Source: Siphonodentalium dalli
Taxonomy: Eukaryota; Mollusca; Scaphopoda; Gadilida; Siphonodentaliidae
NCBI GenBank assembly: GCA_032622095.1
Contig: CP136062.1
Location: 198,531,887 to 198,595,886, forward strand
Direction: 5' to 3'
Length of the DNA: 64,000 nucleotides
Below the pieces are notes generated by a model. That model was given only the letters and a program-made list of their open reading frames with translations, searched no databases and was not told where the DNA came from. Below, piece by piece: positions 10,553 to 22,200 of the stretch; within the stretch, counting starts at the first letter, position 1; every line of letters begins with the position of its first letter. A program made the translations under genes and the position numbers.

Positions 10553-11018
10553 TTAACCCTTTACCCAACAAACCGGCCAAAACCGGCCAAATAAAGCTTC
10601 AACAGCCTAAAATATCTTCGGTCTGTCTCAATAGAACCATACAAATATGGATATCATTGGGAACCGGTTCATTGACCACATTGTAATGGTTACAGTTATG
10701 CCCTGTGCCAATGCATTCTCTTATATATGCGAGTCGACCATAGGTTGCCTCGCATATATAAGAGAATGCATTGGCCTAAAAAAAAAAAAATTTTAACACT
10801 GTTTACCATTTTTTCTTACATTCTTTAACAATTTTATAATTTTTTCTTACATTTTTTAACAATTTTTATAATATTTTTCTACATTCTTTGACAATTTTAT
10901 CATTTTTAATATGTGTTAAGCCAATGCATTCTCTTATATATGCGAGGCGACCTATGGTCGACTCGCATATATAAGAGAATGCATTGGCACAGGGCTGTTC
11001 TGTTGGGTAAAGGGTTAA
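10553..11018. mobile_element. piggyBac-type MITE with internal hairpins, copy 2
   Basis: TTAA at 10553-10556 and 11015-11018 flanks the CCCTTTACCCAACA ends. The layout and sequence match 4922-5309, with a longer T-rich spacer between the two 69-bp hairpins. Both copies share the accggccaaaaccggcc stretch inside the left end. Confidence 0.85.
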
Positions 11019-11292
11019 GAGGGCTGCATGTATATGGCAGAGGAATGGTTGAGTGAAAGTTAGATTTAGTTGTATATATTAAATTATCTATTGAATGTTA
11101 TTCATATCATATGATGTATTATAGAATTAATTCATCCAGTGTTGTGTATTGTTCTGAGATCAAGTCCGGTGTATTTGTCATCTGAACATTTGGTGCTCTG
11201 AAGTCTGCTGAATGCCAATGGTGGTAAATTGTTAAATTATAATAGTAATGATAGGTATTAAAGATACACCATTTGAGATTTCTTCACTTTAA

Positions 11293-11536
11293 TTAACCCT
11301 TCCATGACTGGAGCTTCCTGAAATTTTTTGAAAACCCTGTGCCAATGCATTCTCTTATATATGCGAGTCTCCCATAGGGAGCCTCACATATATAAGATGA
11401 TACATTGGCCTAACAATATTTACCTTTACCGTGTAAGCCAGTGCATTCTCTTATAAATATGAGGCTCCCTTTAGGAGACTCGCATATATAAGAGGATGCA
11501 CTGGCACCAACGCAGCTCCCATCATGAAAGGGTAAA
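11293..11536. mobile_element. piggyBac-type MITE, second subfamily
   Basis: The left TTAA (11293-11296) is followed by CCCTTCCATGACTGGAGCT. The right end reads AGCTCCCATCATGAAAGGG with a decayed TTAA (TAAA). The two hairpins carry 'gagtctcccatagggagcc' centres instead of the gtcgacc centre of the first subfamily. Related copies are at 24135 and 36377. Confidence 0.7.
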
Positions 11537-11539
11537 GTC

Positions 11540-11905
11540 TCAAAAAGTGTATCTCCTTCATCGCTATCACTGATACAGTCTTGTACGGCTGAATTCACCT
11601 CTATCATGATATCGTTTACTGATACAAAAATAAGTTGGTTTTGGGACACGCAGTCACACGCTACTGTAATGTTGGCAATTAAAACAATATGACAAATTGC
11701 CCAGATTTGAATATGAACTCACACAAGAGTTAACGCTTTGCATCTATCTCAAATTCACGTGCAATTGTTATATAAATATGATGTTATTTTAATAAATAGA
11801 ATTTAATGATATTTCAACTTGATGTTGCTCCCTGAATACCCCATGGGATAAGTACAGTACACTGTACATGGTGTGTGTATTCTAACATTAACAAGCAGTT
11901 GCAGA
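11540..11905. other. No gene seen
   Basis: Unique-looking AT-rich sequence. No exon or repeat end can be supported. Confidence 0.45.
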
Positions 11906-11909
11906 CGAC

Positions 11910-12470
11910 GGTATCCCCCGCCAAATTGTGCAGTTGTCGTAGTGCATTCTCAATAATGTTTGCGTTCTCAGTATGTGCTAAACAAGAGGTGGGATTTTGT
12001 CAAAAAGCCTGGCTTGCGAACTAATTTTAGGTACTGACATTTGTGGAAATTAGCCATGTGATGTGGTCCATTTGCACCAAAAATAATAAACAAAGTCCAA
12101 TAACTCTGCTGAAAATATCTGGCCGGAAGTGGTTTGCAGACTCGTTCTAGATACTGGTCAAGTGAACTCATATGCCAAATATCTTTGAAATCCGTTGAGA
12201 TTTGTGGAAATGAGCCCTGTGACGTCGTCTATTTGCTATTTGGTAAATTCGACAAAAATAATAAACAAAGTCCAATAACTCCGGTAAAAATATCCGGCCG
12301 GACCTGGCTTGTGAACTCATTCTAGGTAATGGTCAGGTGAACTCATATACCAACAATCTTTGAAATCCGTTGACATTTGTTCAAGTTATAACTCTTACAA
12401 ATTCGGGACGGACGGACGGAACCCATTCCTACATGTATATCCCCCGCAAATTTTCAATTTGGCGGGGGAT
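11910..12470. mobile_element. Element with CCCCCGC hairpin ends and tandem units
   Basis: Starts TATCCCCCGCCAAATTG and ends CAATTTGGCGGGGGATA, with an extra 'atcccccgcaaattttc' making a terminal stem. The body has about two and a half degenerate units of roughly 170 bp (gaactcattctaggtactgg... tttgtggaaatgagcc). A 'gggacggacggacggaac' stretch precedes the 3' stem. I recall this layout as common in bivalves. Confidence 0.65.
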
Positions 12471-12513
12471 AATAAATGGATATAAGGTACTCAGGTAATT
12501 GTGAAAAATAAAT

Positions 12514-15307
12514 GAAAGTGTCAATGACACTGTAGCTCAACTTGGAAAGGGAATAATTTAATGTATTACAGTCAATGGAGCGATTAGGAATGTGGAAAGT
12601 TGAATGTCTAATACTATACATGAAGAGAAAAGTAAAATCCAAGATGGCTGCTGGCGGCCATGTTTTCGGCCGAATGACCCCAAAATGAGTCGTTCCCATC
12701 TACATGTCATCGTTAACATCCATGAAAATGTTTATGACGATCAGACTAAAGGTACGACCTGTAGCACATGCTAAAGAATTTAGTCATACAAAGAGTAAAA
12801 TCCAAGATGGCTGCCATGTTTTTTGGCCGAATGACCCCAAAATGACTCGTTCCCATCTACATGTCATTATTAACATTCATGACAAATTTTATGATGATCA
12901 GACTAAAGGTACAACCTGTAGCCCGTGCTAAAGGATTTAGTCATACAAAGAGTAAAATCCAAGATGGCTGCTGGCGGCCATGTTTTTTGGCCGAATGACC
13001 CCAAAATGACTCGTTCCCATCTACATGTCATTATTAACATTCATGACAAATTTTATGATGATCAGACTAAAGGTACAACCTGTAGCCCGTGCTAAAGGAT
13101 TTAGTCATACAAAGAGTAAAATCCAAGATGGCTGCTGGCGACCATGTTTTTTGGCCTATTGACCCCAAACTTACTCGTTCCCATCTACATGTCATTATTA
13201 ACATTCATGACAAATTTTATGATGATCAGACTAAAGGTACAACCTGTAGCCCGTGCTAAAGAATTTAGTCATACAAAGAGTAAAATCCAAGATGGCTGCT
13301 GGCCGCCATGTTTTTTGGCCGAATGACCCCAAAATTACTCGTTCCAATCTACATGTCAATATTATCATCCATGACAAATTTCATGATGATCAGACGAACA
13401 GTACGACCTTTAACCCGTGCTAATGGATTGAATTTTGAAATCAAAGATGGCCACTGGCGGCCATGTTTTTTATCCGAATGACCCCAAAATGACTCGTTCC
13501 CATCTACATTACAATTTCAACAGCCATAAAAAAATTTATGATGATCAGACTAAAAGTACGACCTGTAGCCCGTGCTAAATGATTTAGTCATACAAAGAGT
13601 AAAATCCAAGATGGCTTCTGGTGGCCATGTTTTTTGGCCGAATGACCCCAAAATGACTCGTTCCCATCTACATGTCATTTATATTAACATTCATGACAAA
13701 TTTTATGATGATCAGACTAAAAGTAGGACCTGTAACCCGTGCTAAATGATTTAGTCATACAAAGAGTAAAATCCAAGATGGCTGCTGGCGGCCATGTTTT
13801 TTGGCCGAATGACCCCAAAATGACTCGTTCCCATCTACATGTCATTGTTAACATCCATGACAAATTTTATGATGATCAGACTAAATGTACGACATGTAGC
13901 CTGTGCTAAAGAATTTAGTCATACAAAGAGTAAAATCCAAGATGGCTGCTGGCGGCCATGTTTTTTGGCCGAATGACCCCAAAATGACTCGTTCCCATCT
14001 ACATTACAATTTCAACAGCCATAAAAAAATTTATGATGATCAGACTAAAAGTACGACCTGTAGCCCGTGCTAAATGATTTAGTCATACAAAGAGTAAAAT
14101 CCAAGATGGCTTCTGGTGGCCACGTTTTTTGGCCGAATGACCCCAAAATGACTCGTTCCCATCTACATGTCATTTATATTAACATTCATGACAAATTTTA
14201 TGATGATCAGACTAAAAGTAGGACCTGTAACCCGTGCTAAATGATTTAGTCATACAAAGAGTAAAATCCAAGATGGCTGCTGGCGGCCATGTTTTTTGGC
14301 CGAATGACCCCAAAATGACTCGTTCCCATCTACATGTCATTGTTAACAACCATGACAAATTTTATGATGATCAGACTAAAGGTACGACATGTAGCCTGTG
14401 CTAAAGAATTTAGTCATACAAAGAGTAAAATCCAAGATGGCTGCTGGCGGCCATGTTTTTTGGCCGAATGACCCCAAAATTACTCGTTCCCATCTACATG
14501 TCAATATTAACATCCATGACAAATTTCATGATGATCAGACGAACAGTACGACCTGTGGCCTGTGCTAATGGATTAAATTTTGAAATCAGAGATGGATGCT
14601 GGTGGCAATGTTTTTTGTCCGAATGACCCCAAAACGACTCGTTCCCATCTACATTCTAATTTCAACAGCCATTACAAATTTCATGATGATCAGACTAAAG
14701 GTACGACCTGTAGCCCGTGCTAAAGGATTTAGTCATACAAAGAGTAAAATCCAAGATGGCTGCTGGCGGCCATGTTTTTTGCCCGAATGACCCAAAAAAG
14801 ACTCGTTCCCATCTACATGTCATTGTTAACATCCATGACAAATTTTATGATGATCTGACCAAAGGTACGACCTGTAGCCCGTGTCAAAGGATTTAGTCAT
14901 GCAAAGAGTAAAATCTAAGATGGCTGCCGGCGGCCATGTTTTTTGGCCAAATGACCCAAAAATTACTCGTTCCCATCTACATGTCAATATTAACATCCAT
15001 GACAAATTTCATGACAATAAGACAAACGGTACGGCCTGTAGCCCGTGCTAATGGATTGAATTTTGAAATCCAAGATGGCCACTGGCGGCCATGTTTTTTT
15101 TCCGAATGACCCCAAAATGACTCGTTCCCATCTACATGTCAATATCCATGACAAATTTCATAATAATCGGACCAAAGGTACGAACTGTAGCCCGTGCTAA
15201 AGGAAATTGTTGACGCATCACGCACACACACACGCACACACTCACACACGGACGACGGATACCAAGCCATGGCAATAGCTCAAACTTTACAAAGTAAAGT
15301 TGAGCTA
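12514..15307 (+). mobile_element. Tandem-repeat element, array A (about 164 bp x 16)
   Basis: About 16 units spaced 157-167 bp run from about 12600 to 15210, each reading agtaaaatccaagatggctg ... ccatgttttttggccgaatg ... ctcgttcccatctacatgtc. The array is bounded by a stem GAAAGTGTCAATGACAC (12514-12530) and a hairpin TAGCTCAAACTTTAC / GTAAAGTTGAGCTA (15276-15307). Identical end motifs bound the inverted array at 42739-44061, so these ends and the array move as one element. The layout resembles Helitron/pearl-type elements with tandem cores. Open frames inside are repeat artefacts. Confidence 0.85.
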
Positions 15308-15309
15308 AA

Positions 15310-15880
15310 AAAAGGTTTGTAAAGCATCATCACTAAGAAGACTATGCAAAACATATTTACTTTTTTCTTATCTTTATTATTGAAAACTCTCCAGTGACGA
15401 GATTTCGCTGTTGAAACCATTGTTCTATAAACATTAATAAAGGTCCAATTCGTCCAATAAGATATCCTGGTTTTAAATTTCACAGTAAATATTGGAAAAT
15501 GTCAAAGTAATGACAAATATTCTGAAAATTATATTCATACTAAAATATTTGAACTTGATCTGACTTTATACAAGATTAGTGATGTTTGTTGAAAAATCAC
15601 TGTAACAGTTTTGTTTACATAATGGTTTTAATTTCATTATTGGAATTATGAATATAAGAACAAATTTTATCTATTTCTTCATGTTATTCTTTAAATTAGT
15701 GGTGATGTTAATACAGACTTTTATGATTTGCTCATTTACCCACTGCAATTGCATTGTGTTAATAAGGATGAGTTATATAATATACCCAGGTGGTTTTAAT
15801 GGCGTCATTTCTTACTCATGTTTTAGTGGTTTTACTTGGTTGACAAAGTTGAGAACATCAAACATTCAGGGTTTACAGTG
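15310..15880. other. No gene seen
   Basis: AT-rich stretch with short incidental frames only. Confidence 0.45.
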
Positions 15881-15884
15881 TCAG

Positions 15885-16080
15885 GAAAATTATTTTGGCC
15901 ATTCATGAATTTTTTTTTTCCCATGCTTTTTTCAGAAACTTGGGCCAAATTGAAAAACCAAAATACGGGATCATTGAGAAAACTGAAATTAACAAAAAAA
16001 TATAAGCGCGCACAAAAATACCTGAACAATTTTGATTTGTACAAAAGTGATAATGGAAATGTGCACGGATGGGAGCAGCA
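15885..16080 (+). repeat. Dispersed repeat, copy 2
   Basis: Matches 2150-2310 (ttttggccattcatgaat, cagaaacttgggccaaattg). The open frame of 147 codons spanning it has no protein-like features and starts in this repeat. Confidence 0.55.
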
Positions 16081-16133
16081 AAATTTAAAGGTACTCAATC
16101 CGATTAGGCACCCCTCGAAAGAGCATCGGTTTA

Positions 16134-17210
16134 TTACTTGCGCCAGTCCATGCTGGACGCAAGTAATGTTTTCGGTCCGGATCTTTGTCTGTCCTTCCGG
16201 GAATATGTTATGTCATACCGGAAGTACAAAATGTAAAGACTGCACATGCGCTAATATGAAATGGTTGCATCGATTGTAATTTAAATCCACATATATATTT
16301 AATTTGCATTGTTATCTCGTTTTATTTTGGTAAATAAATCGTTCATAAATGAACAATATTGAAAAAGTTCAAAAAGTTCAAAAAGTTCCAAAAGTTCCAA
16401 AACTTCAAAAATTTCAAAAACTTGACAAATTTCAAAAACTTCACAAATTTCAAAAAACTTAGTAATTTTTATAGGCGCCAAATTACCATCCAAGACGTAT
16501 ACCCTTATAAACTGCGGGTCAGTCCTAGTAACGTGCACGTCAACGCGTTTGAAGTTTTCAATGCGAATGTCACTTTAACATTATCCCAGTGAGTGCCTAG
16601 TGTCACTTTAACATTCATCCATAGTGAGTGCCTTGTGTCACTTTAACAATCATCCCCCGTGAGAGCCTACTGTCCCTTTAATATTCAAATACTGAGTGCA
16701 TTTTGTCCCTTTAATATTCAGGGCGGAAGCTGCCCATCGAGGTCATCACGTGATATACATGTAGATAATACATCGTTCACACGGAGAGACTTCGTTCAGC
16801 GAGCGCAGTGTGTCGCTTTAACATTCAAGACTGAAGCTATCCCCATCAAGGTCCTCACGTAATATACATGTAGATAATACACCAAGCATCGGAGTGGCCT
16901 AAATCTGATAGTTGGTTAACAGGTAAAAAACACTACCAATATGTCTCACCTGTAATTAGATCGGATAGAGTTATCGTTCCTAATATGCAGCCAACTGGGG
17001 TCCATATCATCATAACAGGGATATTATGTCCGTACACACAACTATTTCAGCGATGGATGAACAGAGATTTGATATCTAGATTTTTGTTATCGATCTCTCA
17101 AACGAGGGGCCAGCACCCGTGGTTCAAACTGTTGTTGGCAAGACACCACACAACATGCCAAATGTGTGATGGGCGCAAGTATAGGCAGCTCCAGTGAGTG
17201 CATTCTAGTT
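16134..17210 (+). mobile_element. Candidate Helitron-like element
   Basis: Begins with the palindrome TTACTTGCGCCAGTCC / reverse complement (16134-16166) and a 'gtctgtccttccgg' stretch. It contains low-complexity 'aaaaagttc' repeats (16365-16450) and imperfect units of about 42 bp (tgtcactttaacattcat, 16570-16720). It ends gcagctccagtgagtgcattCTAG followed by T (about 17209). A second copy of that 3' wording ends at about 40855. A terminal CTAG before T is the Helitron rule, but the 5' TC end is not certain. Confidence 0.45.
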
Positions 17211-17211
17211 G

Positions 17212-17795
17212 AATATTGTTTTATGCAAAAAACGATATTTGTTTGACGTGATTCTCGTAAACAAAACAAAATTGAAATATTTGTTAATGAAATTATCCAC
17301 CCACGGACCACTGTCATTAATAAGACAGTATTATAGAATAAAAGATTGTTGAACAATTGTAAAACCGAATTCCGAAAATTCGAAAACACACGTGCGTAGT
17401 GCACGAAATTAGGAAACTGCGCGGTTTCGTTCGCAATATCGTAAAGAGAACGTTCATTAAAAATGAACAGATGAAATATGCGACTTATCTTGCGACGTAG
17501 AAGAAATAAAAGGATCGAAATCTTACTTGTCATTCGCTTCTATGATTGGTCCAGAGGTAAAGTTGTTTAGGTTTGACAGTGCGCGTACTGTAGGTACTCC
17601 GTACCGATTTTTAAAACGACTTCTATGATCTTGCAAGCAAGAAATATATAACCATTAGTTCATTCAGTGTCCAAGATATATTTGACGGAGATATATCTTA
17701 TCAATACCAAGCAAGTGCTTGAGCTAAATATCAGGCGATCGGCGTTAAAGTGGTTATTTCAGCATTAATCATGCACTCAATGTTGCTATTTATGG
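17212..17795. other. No gene seen
   Basis: Mixed composition. A 148-codon minus frame (17087-17533) has no recognisable motif and overlaps the element end, so it is not called. Confidence 0.45.
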
Positions 17796-17797
17796 AT

Positions 17798-17900
17798 CTG
17801 CTTTCCGATGAATGGCAACAAGCCATATTTCCGACTAAATCCTGAAAAGTTACCCATAATTCTGCTGTGGTTAAGGGGTCGATTACTTAGGGCATTACTG
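17798..17900 (-). mobile_element. Tc1/mariner-type MITE, half copy
   Basis: Only one arm is present, from ctttccgatgaatgg to GGGCATTACTG, followed by TA. The partner arm is missing, so it is a solo arm left by deletion or recombination. Confidence 0.75.
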
Positions 17901-18345
17901 TATTTTAATTGTGCGGTCGCTATATGCTCAAGCAATGTTCCTGTCAAAATAGCTACATTGGGGATGGTTTTTGGAAACCGTTTGAGCACTATGTCACAAA
18001 TCCTCTTCATTGTTGAATCAATCAATGGGATATTGTGGCCATAGCGTGTGCAAATTTAATTATATGGATGTTGAAAAGAGACCATTTGAATGAATCCATT
18101 ACTAATATCATGATACATCTCCATGAATTTATCGAATCCAGAGACAAATGAATGTTGGTATGATAGAGTGACCATCAGCCAAACGACACCAATTTGCCTT
18201 TTTGTGCTGACAACCAACATATTATGTTTTCTACAACGAATAGGAAAATGCAAAATTGTAGGGTGGGTGCCATTTGAAAAGTCAAAATAATTTTATTTTG
18301 CATCCTGTTATGGGTCGGCAACATCCAGATTCTCAAATGGGAATA

Positions 18346-18557
18346 CAGTAATGCCCTAAGTAATCGACCCCTTAACCACAGCAGAATTATGGGTAACTTT
18401 TCAGGATTTAGTCGGAATATGGCTTGTTGCCATCCGTCGGAAAGCTCTCCCCAAGAGCTTTCCGATGAATGGCAACAAGCCATATTTCCGACTAAATCCT
18501 GAAAATTTACCCATAATTCTGCTGTGGTTAAGGAGTCGATTACTTAGAGCATTGCTG
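18346..18557. mobile_element. Tc1/mariner-type foldback MITE, copy 4
   Basis: Full-length palindrome from CAGTAATGCCCTAAGTAATC to ATTACTTAGAGCATTGCTG, flanked by TA (18344-18345 and 18558-18559). The arms meet at ggaaagctctcc|ccaagagctttcc. Confidence 0.85.
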
Positions 18558-18599
18558 TACATCAGCCTCAAGAAAATTGTGGTCTCATAACTTTGGTGG

Positions 18600-19350
18600 G
18601 GGGGGGGGAGATACCTCGCCTCCTGTGGTGCCTAGGTTACATTTTACTTGTATAATTCCCCTGTATCATGTATTGCTCAAAAGTAAATGAAAATACAATG
18701 AACTGCATCAGATTAATTAAATGAATAAATATGAAGAACTCAGGTATATTATATTTTTTTATTTATTATATATCTGTAGAAAGAGAAAATTTTAAACATA
18801 CTATTTAATCATAATAAAGCATGATAAGGTTTTCTCAATTATTTATAAAGTTAATTTACATGAGACCTCTAATTAAATTATAAGCACTATTAGTATTCAT
18901 CCAGAATCAGGCAAGAAACTTACATGTTGTTGGAATAATAAATACCAGGGATTGAAATGTCACAGATTTGTGTAGCTATATTAACATCATAACCTGTCAA
19001 AGACGGTGATGGAATAAAGTTATGATGAATTGGATAGATAGTTCAATATTGGACCCTGCGAAGCTTCGAAATTTGATTTGCAAATTGGGCTGCCGATTCG
19101 ATTCGAGCATACATGTAGGATTCAAATATTTTCGACCAGCTCTTCTTGGCTTTCTCGTGGGTGAAAAAGACCATATGGTTGAAGATGGTTTATCCTAAAT
19201 TCCAAATCTACTAGTAACTAGCGCGCTGTTTTTGTCTTGCTCCATTGATTTGTACCATACTTCCAACGATGCACAATGTAAAGGTAATACAGTGTGCGTC
19301 TCACCTGACCACGCAAATGTAGGGAGTCATTGGAAATATTGATAACATAC
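18600..19350. other. No gene seen
   Basis: AT-rich, with an 11-13 base G run at about 18597-18609. No exon or element end was recognised. Confidence 0.45.
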
Positions 19351-19355
19351 ATGTA

Positions 19356-19530
19356 CAGTAATGCCCTAAGTAATCGACTCCTTAACCACAGCAGAATTAT
19401 GGGTAATTTTTCAGGATTTAGTTGGAAATATGTCTTGATGAATGGCAACAAGCCATATTTCCGACTAAATCCTGAAAAATTACCCATAATTCTGCTGTGG
19501 TTAAGGAGTCGATTATTTAGGGCATTAGTG
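19356..19530. mobile_element. Tc1/mariner-type foldback MITE, copy 5
   Basis: Palindrome from CAGTAATGCCCTAAGTAATC to GATTATTTAGGGCATTAGTG, with TA at 19354-19355 and 19531-19532. The inner section is partly deleted relative to copy 4. Confidence 0.83.
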
Positions 19531-19539
19531 TACTACAAA

Positions 19540-20915
19540 TGCGAACAATCTTGATTAATCAAAGATATGTTTGTGTGGGCATTCTTGAAATGTACTTGCA
19601 GACCTACAATGTTCATGATTTTTGAAACACAAACTGAACCAACTTTTATAATTTGAAGAAAGAAGAATTTTTGTGACTGAAACTTTCCAGCGGTTCACCA
19701 GAAGTATTTTTTCGTACATGCACGCTCCATCATCCATCTGATGCCCTTGTAATTGCATACACATTTTGCCCCAGTATACAGTGATCATTGTGTTGAATTT
19801 GTCTTCATCCCAACAGTAGCTTTGGTACTAAATTTTCCAGGTTCACAAAACTGGCATTGTTACCCAGGTTTGCAAAAACTGGTATTTTGATAACCACATG
19901 TCACCGGGCTCTTAAATATATTTGATTCAAGATTTGATTCTAAACCCTCTATTCACAAGGCCTTAGTTCAATTGGAACAATGCGATACCTTTGCCATTAA
20001 CTCATAAATTATTTGGTTCACACTTCTTGAAAGAAATATAATTTTTGAAAGATGAATTTTGTCATCGAAAGAGTTGTCTGCCAATGTTGTGTGACTAATC
20101 ATTTTATAAATTGCCACAATGATGTCACGATACCGGTGACTATGCATACTTCAATAGATGGTTCCTGGTGCAAAACTGACAGTACCAAAACATTGTAACC
20201 CGATACAATCAGCATCAGTAACAGGTACCAGTAACTCTGTGGCGCAGACTAACATGTATTAACAGTATGTCATAGAGCCCGAAGCCGCCATCGCACGCCG
20301 CCGCTGCCAGCCATATTGGCCACAAGCCGCCGCCAGCAATATTATCTCTAACGCCAGCCAAAAATCTCCGCCGCCGGAATTGTAAAATGGCTGAGCCGTA
20401 CTAGTATGCATGGGCTTATATGTCAAGCGCAACTGTGTTGTGAACCGCAAAGAACTAAACCTGAATGAACATTCAAACATGTCACTGAGCACTCGTACAT
20501 TTCATAGCATTTCAACCCCTGATAATGATAAGGCTCCATCATAAAAATTAATTATTGATCATCACATATTTTCGGGTATAATTAATGCAAAACCAGAAAT
20601 CATGACTTATAACCATCATTTTAATGCCACTGAACAGACTCAATCATACTAGTAAATAGAAAGTGTACAGATGTTTTGTTTACTTGATACATCATATCAA
20701 TTTAGAGTTTCTTCACGCCATACTTAATTCCCTTGAAAATCTACATGTATGTACGGTACATGTATATTTTCAAATTCTCAAGTCTGTCCAAATGTCAAGG
20801 GCTCAAGACATCTGCAGATGAGTGATTCTCCATTGTTTAAGTTCATTGCAGATTCAGACGGAGACTCGAGGATGAAAACCTATTCCAAATTCATCACATG
20901 GAAACTTGGAATGAT
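19540..20915. other. No gene seen; GCC-rich patch
   Basis: Mostly unique AT-rich sequence. Positions 20280-20390 are unusually GC-rich with repeated gccgcc/gccagcc words. That patch could encode a low-complexity stretch but has no supported exon boundaries. Confidence 0.45.
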
Positions 20916-20919
20916 GAAA

Positions 20920-20957
20920 TTTATTTGGTCAACCACTGATGTAGATCATAATTTATT
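20920..20957 (-). terminator. Candidate poly(A) signals of RRAGA
   Basis: On the minus strand AATAAA occurs at 20952-20957 and 20920-20925, 50 and 82 bp after the stop codon. The spacing suits a short 3' UTR. Confidence 0.55.
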
Positions 20958-21006
20958 TTTGTTGAAGAGCCTTTTAGAAATACACAGGAAAATAACTCCA
21001 ACAAAA

Positions 21007-21930
21007 CTATCTCGCCATTGGCGTGTGGCCTTGATCGCCTTTCTCCAGTTTCTCAAAGTGCTTCCTGGCATTTTTAATGTTAATCAGTGTAGCTGCTGAT
21101 GGAACTGACGGATCTGACATAATCACCATCACATACATATTAGCAGTAAAGATATCAATGAATGAAGCAAAAAACTTGTTCCGCACCTCCATACTTTGGA
21201 AAGAAGCAGCAAGCTTGCTGCAACTTAATTTGAACTGCTTAATGATATTACTGATCTTCTCAAAACGATGTACGTCTCTGTGTTTCTTCCGTTCACAGTG
21301 TGATATAACGAGAAAAGTAGCCCTTTCAAAGAGAAGAATCTCGTCAGCTTCAATTATCTCAGCAAATTTAGCCAAATTCGTTTCAAGCTGTTGCACATTT
21401 GGTACCAACTGATAAACGATTGATGACCAGGCTCGATACAGTGTTTCATCCCAGATAGAGGTTGCGAAACAAGTGCATTTTAACGGCTCTGAAAGTCTAT
21501 GCAAGTCATCTTCTCTTTCTTTGAAAACCAAATCACGCTGATCATCTTGAACCAAGTCCATTTTATGAACTAAACAGAATATCTTAGCATCAGGTGAATT
21601 CTGTATCATCGCTTCCAGACATGTCTGGTAGTAATGCATGTCTTTTTCGAGTTCTTGGCTTTCAACATCAAAAACATAAATCAGCACTTCAACATTTCTA
21701 AAAATAGTTTCTCTTTGACTTGCGAAATAATTTTCCATGAATGCCTCTTGTCCACCGCAATCCCATAAGTTGAGGACAAGATTTCCAAGAAAACGGACAT
21801 ATGAATGTTCAACATCTATGGTTGCACCCAAACGTCGAGTATCGCGAGCGATATAGTTAGCAAATATTATTGATCTCATGCTTGTCTTTCCAGAGCCACT
21901 TTTGCCCATCAATAAAACCTTTTTCCTCAT
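21007..21930 (-). CDS. RRAGA: Ras-related GTP-binding protein A/B (RagA/B)
   Basis: A complete 307-residue small GTPase of the Rag family. With RagC/D it forms the heterodimer that recruits mTORC1 to the lysosome when amino acids are present. Visible motifs: P-loop GKSGSGKT (9-16), the RagA-type switch I region TIDVEH (37-42), G3 WDCGGQ (56-61, Gln61 equals human Gln66), and G4-like HKMD (122-125). A C-terminal roadblock-type domain (about 180-300) ends [19 protein letters not shown]. From memory, identity to human RRAGA is very high and the length is close to the human 313. The start ATG has A at -3, and an in-frame TAA lies 33 bases upstream, so the frame cannot extend in this exon. The gene is a single exon, as in human. 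All motifs are intact, so this is a functional gene rather than a processed pseudogene. Neighbours are repeats only. Confidence 0.97.
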   Translation of the reverse strand: MRKKVLLMGKSGSGKTSMRSIIFANYIARDTRRLGATIDVEHSYVRFLGNLVLNLWDCGGQEAFMENYFASQRETIFRNVEVLIYVFDVESQELEKDMHYYQTCLEAMIQNSPDAKIFCLVHKMDLVQDDQRDLVFKEREDDLHRLSEPLKCTCFATSIWDETLYRAWSSIVYQLVPNVQQLETNLAKFAEIIEADEILLFERATFLVISHCERKKHRDVHRFEKISNIIKQFKLSCSKLAASFQSMEVRNKFFASFIDIFTANMYVMVIMSDPSVPSAATLINIKNARKHFEKLEKGDQGHTPMAR

Positions 21931-22200
21931 TTTTGCGGTTTTTAAATTGAACCAAATCGATTATATCTTAAACTAAGCAAACGGTATTTCTCAACCGATA
22001 GCTCTCTTCTTCTTTACAGTGAACTAATAATGTCGGTGTCCTTAGTATTTTCTTGTTATTTATCAAAACTTTGCAGCTTCAACTACACGAAAAAGTCACA
22101 TGATCTGACTTTTGATCTCCCTTGATAATCGTATAAAATTAACGGAATTCAATACATCGTTAACGAAAAGAAATATATTCCAAAATCCGGAAGTGATATA
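21931..22200 (-). promoter_or_regulatory. RRAGA upstream region with an M-box-like site
   Basis: The 270 bp upstream of the RRAGA start contain TCACATGA at 22096-22103, about 170 bp before the ATG. This is the M-box/CLEAR-like core bound by MITF/TFE factors, whose lysosomal control depends on Rag GTPases. The motif is seen; its use is inference. No TATA box is obvious. An in-frame TAA lies 33 bases upstream of the ATG. Confidence 0.35.

Noticed and set aside
12704-14790. Several plus-strand ORFs with similar sequence (for example HTKSKIQDG)
   Set aside because: All are frames of the 164-bp tandem repeat. The similarity is that of the repeat unit, not of a gene family.
15836-16279. 147-codon plus-strand ORF
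   Set aside because: It begins in a dispersed repeat shared with 2150-2310, crosses the start of a Helitron-like palindrome and has no protein-like motif.
17087-17533. 148-codon minus-strand ORF
   Set aside because: No recognisable motif, crosses an element terminus and lacks splice or poly(A) context.
20280-20390. GCC-rich patch as a CpG-island promoter or coding exon
   Set aside because: Too short, no splice sites or downstream gene in suitable orientation. It may just be a GC-rich repeat remnant.
21007-21930. RagA as a processed retropseudogene because it is intronless
   Set aside because: All GTPase motifs and the full length are intact, there is no A-tail or flanking duplication, and RRAGA is also single-exon in human.
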